From assembly GCF_001598355.1 (NCBI RefSeq), contig NZ_BCYU01000052.1, positions 1-32,206 on the forward strand: a stretch of DNA of 32,206 bases, read 5' to 3'. The notes beneath the pieces were generated by a model, which was not told where the DNA came from, ran no database searches, and worked only from the letters and a program-made list of their open reading frames with translations. The DNA comes from Sphingomonas asaccharolytica NBRC 15499 (lineage in GTDB: Bacteria; Pseudomonadota; Alphaproteobacteria; Sphingomonadales; Sphingomonadaceae). This document shows positions 25,988-32,206 of the stretch, one piece after another. Numbering within the stretch: position 1 is the stretch's first letter; each line of letters begins with the position of its first letter. The translations under genes and the position numbers were made by a program.

Positions 25988-26022
25988 GGATGCGCGAGGA
26001 ATAAGGTCGCCCTCGCGCATCC
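25988..26022. terminator. Perfect 12-bp hairpin between convergent genes
   Basis: The arms GGATGCGCGAGG and CCTCGCGCATCC pair perfectly around an 11-base loop. It lies between the autotransporter (+) and the small secreted-protein gene (-), about 25 bases past the latter's stop. No clean T-run follows on either strand, so a two-way terminator is inferred from place and strength. The rest of 25842-26047 shows nothing else convincing. Confidence 0.55.
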
Positions 26023-26047
26023 GGCAAAAAACAAACCCCTCGCCAAA

Positions 26048-26371
26048 TCATTCGCCATCATTGCATAGTCGCGACGCGCAATGTTGGTCTGTGCTGGGAT
26101 CATATCCCGGAATACTTCCGATGAAGGTGCCGCCTCCGCCTCCCCCTCCGGTGCCAACGCCACCTCCGCCTCCGCCCGTCTGCTCGTAATAATATGCTAC
26201 TGCGGTGGCGTAGCAATGGTCATAACTATAATAGCCTAAATCTGCCCATCTATCGTTGCTGCATTGCTCTGTTGCATAGGCATCAGAGGACATGTCATCG
26301 GCGATAGCCGGTACTGGCGTAAACGTCGCGAGGACGAAAGAAGCCATAACCATACTGGTAAGAATTTTCAT
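26048..26371 (-). CDS. Small secreted Cys- and Gly-rich protein of unknown function
   Basis: The 107-aa protein is not recognised. It has a clear Sec signal peptide (residues 1-24, MKIL then a hydrophobic core, cut after AIA|DD). The mature part contains an aromatic stretch (WADLGYYSYDHCYATAVAYYYEQ), two glycine runs split by VGT, and a tail with two further Cys (QHCASRLCNDGE). Four cysteines in the mature chain suggest two disulfide bonds in the periplasm or outside. A good ribosome site AAGGGAG lies seven bases before the ATG, which supports it as a real gene. Its DNA is distinctly richer in A and T than the flanking genes, and a dead transposon lies nearby, so recent arrival by transfer is likely. 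The glycine runs could be a flexible linker. Confidence 0.65.
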   Translation of the reverse strand: MKILTSMVMASFVLATFTPVPAIADDMSSDAYATEQCSNDRWADLGYYSYDHCYATAVAYYYEQTGGGGGGVGTGGGGGGGTFIGSIPGYDPSTDQHCASRLCNDGE

Positions 26372-26737
26372 CTCGAGACTCCCTTAGTAGATGTGAATCC
26401 GTCGTTTCCACTGGGTCGCGTTTAACCTTTTTTCTAGGGTGAATAATTGTTGTCCAGGTATTCGCGCCGATACCGAAGTCCCTCGCCCGCAATTTGGCTG
26501 ATCCACCGAATAAGATAACATTCCAGCGGAGGGGCGAGCCAGAAGGCTGGCCGGCGCGGAGCGAAGGGCAGTCAATTATCAACTCCCATGACAGGCCGGT
26601 GATCGGACAAAGGCAAATCTTAGTGCTAAAAAACATGGTCTTCAGCCTTCACGCAAGCGCGATCGAATCCAAAATGGATAATATTTTCGTGGGATAGGCT
26701 ATTTCGGCTGCGGTAGGAGGCGCTGTACTCGTAGCGC
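26372..26737. other. AT-richer intergenic stretch, no supported gene
   Basis: These 366 bases lie between the small secreted-protein gene and the IS630 remnant. Several short frames exist, but none has a ribosome site or recognisable protein. The minus-strand frame starting at 26636 overlaps the secreted-protein gene in another frame and is dismissed. A short hairpin (arms GCCAG and CTGGC) sits near 26536-26549. The promoter of the secreted-protein gene should be in the left part, but no clear boxes were found. Confidence 0.5.
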
Positions 26738-27790
26738 TAGGGTCGATTTCGGATTGCTTGAATCGCTTTGGGGATTCCCAAGGGCGGTTGTTTCTGATTC
26801 AACCTGCTGGCTGGGGCTGGAGGCCAGCAGGGATGGCGAGACCCTATTCGAACGATTTGCGTGAGCGTGTTGCTGCGGCGGTTTTAACGGGTCGCAGTTG
26901 TCGCGAGGTTGCGTCGCTATTTGGGGTGAGCGTTGCCAGTGTGGTAAAATGGCCGCAACGCCAGCGGGCGACGGGGACAGCGGCGTCGCGGCCGATGGGT
27001 GGTCACCGCAAGCGATTGCTCGAACCACACCGTTCGCTGGTCATCGGCCGGCTGAAAGCGGTGCCTGACATCACGCTCAAAGGTACTGGTCGCGGAGCTG
27101 GCCGAGCAAGGTATCGTGACCAGCCCGGTATCGGTGTGGCGGCTGGTGCGTTCGGAAGGGCTGCGCTTCAAAAAAAACACTGTTCGCCGTCGAACAGGAG
27201 CGACCGCTGATCGCAAGACGGCGCGCGCAGTGGAAGAAATATCAGGGCCGACTTGATCCTCGGCGCCTCGTCTTCATCGATTAGACCTGGGCGAAGACGA
27301 ATATAACGCCGATCCGGGGTTGGGCACCACGCGGGCAGAAGCTGGTCGCCCGCGCACCGTTCGGCAAGTGGCGCACGCTGACTTTCCTCGCAGCTCTACG
27401 CCATGACCGGATCGACGCGCCGTGCGTACTCGATGGCCCCATCAACGGCGAAAGCTTCACGGCCTGGGTCGAGCAGTTCCTCGTGCCGACACTGTCGTCG
27501 GGCGATGTCGTCATCATGGACAATCTGGGGAGCCACAAGGGCGCGGCCGTCAGGAAAGCGATCCGAGCAGCTGGCGCAAAGCTCCCGTTCCTGCCGCCCT
27601 ACTCGCCAGATCTGAACCCGATCGAGCAGTTCTTCGCCAAGCTCAAGCTACTCCTCCGAAAAGCCGCTGAACGATCGCTCGATGCCACCTAGCGCCGGAT
27701 CGGATCCTTCTCGATGCCTTCCCACCACACGAGTGCGCCAACTATCTCAGAAACTCAGGATACGCTTCAGCCTAAGTGAGAACAACTCTA
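26738..27790 (+). mobile_element. Decayed IS630-family insertion sequence
   Basis: Both ends are TA dinucleotides within CTAG (26737-26740 and 27788-27791), as expected for IS630 elements, which duplicate a TA target. Just inside, the two ends are imperfect inverted repeats over about 26 bases. About 15 positions match when the right end is reverse-complemented, including TGAA and CG near the inner part. The interior of about 1.05 kb is filled by one transposase gene, now broken. Ends are inferred from alignment by eye. Confidence 0.7.
26833..27775 (+). pseudogene. IS630-family transposase, broken by at least five lesions
   Basis: Reading across frames reconstructs one DDE transposase of about 314 aa: the start MARPYSNDLRERVAAAVL; a helix-turn-helix (SCREVASLFGVSVASVVKW); the first catalytic Asp in FID; the second in VVIMDNLGSHKG; the third acidic site in LPPYSPDLNPIEQFFAKLK; and a C-terminus ECANYLRNSGYASA. 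Lesions seen: a one-base gain at about 27079-27083; a one-base gain in an eight-A run (27170-27177); a TAG at 27282 directly after the first catalytic Asp, where Glu is normal; a TAG at 27690, probably from TGG; and a one-base loss near 27708. Some IS630 relatives use programmed frameshifting at A-runs, but the other lesions show that this copy is dead. Confidence 0.92.
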
Positions 27791-27837
27791 GGCCCCGACT
27801 GGGGGGACTCCCAGAGTCCTGAAGCCTATGCCGACGG

Positions 27838-29892
27838 TCAGGGCAAGTTTGCGGCCAGTTCATCCAGGAACGGTTGGGCGGTTCCATCCGATGGTGCGCG
27901 CCAATCTCCACGTGGGGACAGTGCGCCGCCTGCGGATACCTTCGGCCCATTGGGGATCGCCGAGCGCTTGAACTGGCTGATCGTGAAGAAGCGGAACAGG
28001 AATTTTTCCAGCCAACCGCGGATAGTCGCCAGATCGTAAGCGTGTCGCGCGGCGGCGGGGAAATCGCGCGGCCAGCGGCCCGCGCTCGTGTCTTCCCACG
28101 CCTTCAGCGCCAGGAACGCGGCTTTGGACGGCACCATGCCGTGACGCGCGATATAATGGAGGAAAAAGTCGTTGAGCTCGTACGGGCCGATCTTGCTCTC
28201 GGTCGATTGGATCGCGCCGTCGGCGCCGGCGGGGACCAATTCGGGCGAGATCTCCTGCGCCAGGATCGCGTCGAGCACGCGGTCGGTCTCGGCATCATAT
28301 TGGTCGGTGCGGATGCACCAGCGGATCAGGAACTGGATCAGCGTCTTGGGCACGCCGGCATTGACCGCATAATGGCTCATCTGGTCGCCGACGCCATAAG
28401 TGCACCAGCCGAGCGCGAGCTCGGATAGGTCGCCGGTGCCGACGACCAGGCCGTCATGCTGGTTGGCCAGGCGGAACAGATAATCGGTCCGCAAGCCCGC
28501 CTGGACGTTCTCGAAGGTCACGTCATAGACCGGTTCGCCGCTGGCGAACGAATGCCGCATATCCTCGAGCATCTGACTCGCGGCGGGCCGGATGTCGATC
28601 TCGTCGCCCGCCACGCCCAGCGCGCGCATCAGTGCCCAGGCGTTCGACTTGGTCCCCTCGCTGGTCGCGAAGCCGGGCATCGTATAGCCCAGGATATGGT
28701 CGCGCGAGCGGCCCAGCCGGTCCATCGCCTTGGCCGCGACGATCAGCGCATGGGTCGAATCGAGCCCGCCCGACACACCGATCACCAGCCGCTTGGCGCG
28801 CGCCGCCTCGATGCGGCGGATCAGCCCGGAGACCTGGATGTTGAACGCCTCGTAGCAATCGGCGTCGAGCTTTTCGGGTGCGTTGGGGACGAACGGAAAG
28901 CGCCGCACGTCGCGCTTGAAACCGACATCGGCGAAATCGGGTTTCGCCTCGAAGCCGATGAATCGGAAGTCCGCGTCGTCGATCCCGGCGAAGCGCGCGG
29001 CGTCGGCGAACGTGCTGTTGCGCATCCGTTCGTGCCGGACCCGTCCGCAATCGACATCGGCGACCAACAAGCCCGATCTAGCCGGAAAACGCTCGGACTC
29101 GGCGATCAATTCGCCCAGTTCGTGCACCATTCCCTGGCCGTCCCAGGCGAGATCGGTCGTGCTTTCGCCCGGACCCGCGGCGGAGAAGACGTAAGCGCAT
29201 ACCGCCCGGTCGGACTGCGATCCCGACAGAAGCATCCGTTGCCGCTCTTTGCCGATCAGGACGTTCGACGCCGACAAGTTGCAGCAGACCAGCGCGCCGG
29301 CCAGCGCGGCCCAGGTCGAAGGCGGGACAGGCGCCCAGTAATCCTCGCAAATTTCGGCATGGAAAATGAAGTGCGGCAGATCGCTGGCGGCGAAGATCAG
29401 GTCGGTGCCGAACGGCACGCCGGCTTGCCCGGCAATGTCGATCTCCGCCCGGACCACGCCGTCGCCACTCGCAAACCAGCGTTTCTCGTAATATTCGCGA
29501 TAATTGGGCAGGAAGGTCTTGGGCACGATGCCCAGGATCCGGCCGCGATGGATCGCCACCGCGCAATTGTAGAGCCGGCCATTGCGCGGGATCGCCGCAC
29601 CGACCAGCAGCACCGGCCGCAGCTTGGCGGTCGCCGCCGCGACTTCGGCCAGGGCCTCTTCGGTTGCGCGCTGGATCGTCTGCTGCAGATGCAAATCGTC
29701 GATCGCATAGGAGGTGAGATTGAGTTCGGGATAGACGAGCAGGTCGCACGCTTCCTTGTGTCCGCGCTTGGCCAGCGCGATCGTCTCGCGGACGTTGGCC
29801 GCGATGTCGCCGACGCTGGCCACGGGGGTGCAGGCGGCCACGCGCAGGAATTCGTGCGTGTGGTGCGAGAAGAAACGATGGGTCTTCGCCAT
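27838..29892 (-). CDS. nadE: Glutamine-dependent NAD(+) synthetase
   Basis: The enzyme amidates nicotinate adenine dinucleotide to NAD+ using ammonia released from glutamine. The 684-aa two-domain protein has an N-terminal nitrilase-type glutaminase (about 1-300) with catalytic Glu56 (YPELNLTSY), Lys125 ([14 protein letters not shown]) and Cys182 (HAEICEDYW). The C-terminal synthetase (about 345-684) has the ATP-pyrophosphatase loop SGGLDS (374-379) and [23 protein letters not shown]. Length and many blocks, including the end [15 protein letters not shown], are close to the Mycobacterium tuberculosis enzyme (679 aa), whose domains are joined by an ammonia tunnel. It lies 55 bases after the carboxylase subunit gene on the same strand. 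Its 3' side abuts the IS630 remnant but the gene is complete. Confidence 0.97.
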   Translation of the reverse strand: MAKTHRFFSHHTHEFLRVAACTPVASVGDIAANVRETIALAKRGHKEACDLLVYPELNLTSYAIDDLHLQQTIQRATEEALAEVAAATAKLRPVLLVGAAIPRNGRLYNCAVAIHRGRILGIVPKTFLPNYREYYEKRWFASGDGVVRAEIDIAGQAGVPFGTDLIFAASDLPHFIFHAEICEDYWAPVPPSTWAALAGALVCCNLSASNVLIGKERQRMLLSGSQSDRAVCAYVFSAAGPGESTTDLAWDGQGMVHELGELIAESERFPARSGLLVADVDCGRVRHERMRNSTFADAARFAGIDDADFRFIGFEAKPDFADVGFKRDVRRFPFVPNAPEKLDADCYEAFNIQVSGLIRRIEAARAKRLVIGVSGGLDSTHALIVAAKAMDRLGRSRDHILGYTMPGFATSEGTKSNAWALMRALGVAGDEIDIRPAASQMLEDMRHSFASGEPVYDVTFENVQAGLRTDYLFRLANQHDGLVVGTGDLSELALGWCTYGVGDQMSHYAVNAGVPKTLIQFLIRWCIRTDQYDAETDRVLDAILAQEISPELVPAGADGAIQSTESKIGPYELNDFFLHYIARHGMVPSKAAFLALKAWEDTSAGRWPRDFPAAARHAYDLATIRGWLEKFLFRFFTISQFKRSAIPNGPKVSAGGALSPRGDWRAPSDGTAQPFLDELAANLP

Positions 29893-29947
29893 GCCCGCCG
29901 CTTAGGCCTCACACCGTCCTATCGCAAGGTCGTGAGGTAGGCCGCGC

Positions 29948-31786
29948 TCATTCGGTTTTCTCGATTTTGACCAGCAGCGCATCGACTTGCACCTGCGAGC
30001 CCACCGCCGCGTTCAACTCCGCCACCACGCCGTCGAATGGTGCGGTCAGGCCGTGTTCCATTTTCATTGCCTCGAGCGTCAGCAGCTTCTGGCCTTTGGT
30101 CACCGTCTCGCCGGCGGCCACGTCGACCGCGATCACCCGGCCCGGCATCGGTGCCAGGATCGCGCCATCGCCGGCGGCGCCCGCGGTCCCGCCCGCCGCA
30201 CGCCAGGTGGTCAATTGCCAGACCTGGCCACCCTCGGCGATCAACAGACTGTCGACCGCCTCGGATCCCGGCTCCGCCACATCATGCTCGATCGCGACCG
30301 TGGCGCCGTCGAGCAGGAACGTGTCGGTCCGCCGCGAAGGCGCGTTAAGGCGGAGCCCGGCCATCGGCACTTCGCCAATCAGTGCGGCAGCGGCGTCGGC
30401 CAGCGCCTCGTCGGACGGAAATTCGGGGGGCATCAGCGCATCGCCTTCACGCGCAATCAGCCCGGTGTCGACATTGCCCTCGGCGAATGCCTCATGCTCC
30501 AACGCCTCGACCAGGAACCCCGCGTTCGACCGCACCGGCCAAACGATCGCATCGGACAGCGCGTCGGCGAGCAATTCGCGCGCTTCCTCGCGATCCTCGC
30601 CCCAGGCGATGACCTTGGCGATCATCGGATCGTAGAAAGGCGAGATGTCGGCGCCTTGCGCGACCCCGGTATCGACGCGCGCATCGTCGCCCAGGTCGAA
30701 CGCCTCGAGCCGCCCGATCGAGGGCAGGAACCCCTTGGCGGGGTCCTCGGCATAAAGCCGCGCTTCCATTGCCCAGCCGTTGATCTCGAGCTCGTCCTGC
30801 GTCCGCGGCAGCTTCTCGCCCGAGGCGACGCGCAACTGCCACTCGACCAGATCCTGGCCGGTAATCTCCTCGGTCACCGGATGCTCGACCTGGAGCCGGG
30901 TGTTCATTTCCATGAACCAGATGCGGTCGGCGCGCAGGGCTTCGCTGGCATCGGCGATGAACTCGATCGTGCCGGCGCCGACATAATCGACCGCTTTTGC
31001 CGCACGCACCGCCGCTGCACAGATCGCAGCACGCGTCTCCTCGTCCATGCCGGGGGCCGGCGCTTCCTCGATCACTTTCTGGTGGCGGCGCTGGAGCGAG
31101 CAATCGCGCTCGAACAGGTGGACGACATTGCCGTGGCTGTCGCCGAACACCTGCACCTCGATATGGCGGGGGGAGAGGATGTATTTTTCGATCAGCACGC
31201 GATCGTCGCCGAACGACGAGGCGGCTTCGCGCTGGCACGAGAGCAAGGCGCCGGCGAACTCCTCCGACGCATCGACCCGCCGCATCCCTTTGCCACCGCC
31301 GCCGGCGACGGCCTTGATCAGCACCGGATAGCCGATTTTGTCGGCCTCGGCCTTCAGATGATCGGGACGCTGATCCTCGCCGAGATAGCCCGGGGTTACC
31401 GGCACGCCCGCGGCGATCATCCGTTCCTTCGCTGCGTCCTTCAGCCCCATCGCGCGGATGCTGTCGGGATTGGGTCCGACCCAGATCAGTCCGGCGTCCT
31501 TCACCGCTTGCGCGAAATCAGCGTTCTCGCTGAGGAAGCCATAACCGGGGTGGATCGCCTCCGCGCCGGTCTGCTGTGCAGCGGCGATGATCTTGTCGCC
31601 GACCAGATAGCTTTCTCGGGCCGGCGAAGGGCCGATGTGCACTGCTTCATCCGCCTGGCGAACGTGGAGGGCGTTGGCGTCGGCATCGGAATAGACCGCG
31701 ACGGTGCGGATTCCCATCGCCCGCGCCGTGCGGATGATGCGGCATGCAATCTCGCCGCGATTGGCGATGAGAAGCGAGGTGATCAC
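29948..31786 (-). CDS. Biotin-dependent acyl-CoA carboxylase alpha subunit, methylcrotonyl-CoA type
   Basis: The 612-aa protein has a biotin carboxylase domain (1-450) with LLIANRGEIACRI at the start, the ATP-grasp loop AVAGGGGKGMR and EMNTRLQVEHPVTE, followed by a linker and a C-terminal biotinyl domain with Lys575 in EAMKMEH. It makes carboxybiotin for a separate carboxyltransferase subunit, not in this window. GYLGEDQ near residue 130 and the overall length favour 3-methylcrotonyl-CoA carboxylase (leucine breakdown) over propionyl- or acetyl-CoA carboxylase; geranyl-CoA carboxylase remains possible. The start is taken as GTG 31786, giving a 4-base overlap (GTGA) with the upstream gene and the usual short leader. 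ATG 31798 is an alternative adding four residues. Confidence 0.88.
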   Translation of the reverse strand: MITSLLIANRGEIACRIIRTARAMGIRTVAVYSDADANALHVRQADEAVHIGPSPARESYLVGDKIIAAAQQTGAEAIHPGYGFLSENADFAQAVKDAGLIWVGPNPDSIRAMGLKDAAKERMIAAGVPVTPGYLGEDQRPDHLKAEADKIGYPVLIKAVAGGGGKGMRRVDASEEFAGALLSCQREAASSFGDDRVLIEKYILSPRHIEVQVFGDSHGNVVHLFERDCSLQRRHQKVIEEAPAPGMDEETRAAICAAAVRAAKAVDYVGAGTIEFIADASEALRADRIWFMEMNTRLQVEHPVTEEITGQDLVEWQLRVASGEKLPRTQDELEINGWAMEARLYAEDPAKGFLPSIGRLEAFDLGDDARVDTGVAQGADISPFYDPMIAKVIAWGEDREEARELLADALSDAIVWPVRSNAGFLVEALEHEAFAEGNVDTGLIAREGDALMPPEFPSDEALADAAAALIGEVPMAGLRLNAPSRRTDTFLLDGATVAIEHDVAEPGSEAVDSLLIAEGGQVWQLTTWRAAGGTAGAAGDGAILAPMPGRVIAVDVAAGETVTKGQKLLTLEAMKMEHGLTAPFDGVVAELNAAVGSQVQVDALLVKIEKTE

Positions 31787-32206
31787 GCGGCGGGGCATCC
31801 GGTGGTGCGGCTTGACCAAGTGATGTTCTGCACTAGCCATTTGCCGTTTTCGCGGACGAGGTCGAAATGGTCGATGCCGCAATGGTGGACCTTGCCATCG
31901 ATCAGGAAGGTATAGGGCGCCCAGACCATTGCGATGTCGCCATCGATCTCGATCGCGGGGTCGCTGATCCTTTCCTCATAGCGTTCGGGACCGGGCTTAA
32001 TCGCAGCGACGAACTCGGCAGCTGTCATGTGGCGGACGTTGCGCGTGCCGTCGGGCTTCTCGCCCGCCGAGGTCGCGGTACCGTCGGGACGCATCGAGGC
32101 GAGAATGATCGCGGAATCGCGCCGCGCGAGGCCGTCGAACATCGCATTGATCGGCGCCATCACCTGGCCTTCCTCGCTGACGGGTGGGGGGAGGGGGTTG
32201 GCAGGC
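31783..32206 (-). CDS. SnoaL/NTF2-like protein, N-terminus outside the window
   Basis: About 140 residues are visible. The chain MAPINAMFDGLARRDSAIILASMRPDG, then AMVWAPYTFLIDGKVHHCGIDHFDLV and ENGKWLVQNITWSS fits the NTF2-like cone fold of SnoaL-type proteins, often enzymes or binding proteins for small molecules. The frame stays open to the window edge, reading PANPLPPPVSEEGQ before MAPINAM. This looks like the start of a mature exported protein, so the true start with a signal peptide probably lies beyond 32206. The internal GTG at 32163 is a possible but less likely start. The stop overlaps the carboxylase start. The function is unknown; a lumazine-binding-like fold is equally possible. 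Confidence 0.75.
   Translation of the reverse strand, partial: PANPLPPPVSEEGQVMAPINAMFDGLARRDSAIILASMRPDGTATSAGEKPDGTRNVRHMTAAEFVAAIKPGPERYEERISDPAIEIDGDIAMVWAPYTFLIDGKVHHCGIDHFDLVRENGKWLVQNITWSSRTTGCPAA

Noticed and set aside
26295..26636. 113-codon minus-strand frame in the AT-rich region
   Set aside because: It overlaps the secreted-protein gene in another frame and has no ribosome site or signal peptide.
27079..27177. Programmed frameshifting as the cause of the split IS630 frame
   Set aside because: A-runs can serve this in some IS630 relatives, but a second indel, two stop codons and a third indel mean the gene cannot be rescued by one frameshift.
28456..29940. 494-codon open frame on the plus strand
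   Set aside because: Antisense to nadE, with no recognisable motif or ribosome site.
29987..31915. 642-codon open frame on the plus strand
   Set aside because: It lies exactly antisense to the carboxylase subunit, has Arg/His/Asp-rich low-information sequence and no family signs. Long antisense frames are common in GC-rich genes.

Overview
The window is high-GC alphaproteobacterial DNA, almost certainly from a sphingomonad (Sphingomonas or a close relative). The main reason is a serine palmitoyltransferase at 6339-5077 that, as far as I can recall, matches the soluble Sphingomonas paucimobilis enzyme in length (420 aa) and in the spacing of its known active-site residues. Two TonB-dependent receptors, a FecI/FecR pair and an HspQ-type protein fit the same group. 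Genes are densely packed, with many 4-base stop/start overlaps.

Left part (1-9.8 kb): the end of a fatty-acid desaturase, then a long run of minus-strand genes. Read in transcription order these are obgE, proB, cerR (ceramide reductase family), an acyl carrier protein, spt (serine palmitoyltransferase) and a hybrid sensor kinase. After a double palindromic repeat come lptF and lptG. This places the first steps of bacterial ceramide synthesis next to the inner-membrane part of the lipopolysaccharide exporter. In an organism whose outer leaflet may carry glycosphingolipid, that is a suggestive arrangement.

Middle (9.9-16.6 kb): an AraC-type regulator, a TetR-type regulator, a GNAT acetyltransferase, the ribosomal pair rplU-rpmA with a clear terminator, a large TonB-dependent receptor, hspQ and a tRNA-Ser(CGA).

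Right-middle (16.7-25.9 kb, plus strand): cutC is translationally coupled to a Tat-exported glycosylasparaginase. Next is a cell-surface-signalling set of ECF sigma factor, FecR-type anti-sigma and STN-domain TonB receptor, followed directly by a 1069-aa autotransporter with RTX-like and calcium-binding-like repeats.

Right end (25.9-32.2 kb): an AT-richer island holds a small secreted Cys/Gly-rich protein of unknown function and a heavily decayed IS630-family element. I could place the element's TA-flanked ends and five inactivating lesions. Minus-strand metabolic genes follow: glutamine-dependent NAD synthetase, a methylcrotonyl-CoA-carboxylase-type biotin subunit, and a SnoaL/NTF2-like protein that runs off the window.

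No CRISPR array, prophage, restriction system or replication origin was seen. The parts most worth following are the sphingolipid gene run with its downstream kinase, the sigma/anti-sigma/receptor/autotransporter block, the unknown secreted protein beside the dead transposon, and several strong intergenic palindromes. All assignments come from reading the sequence and recalled family knowledge; no database search was run.
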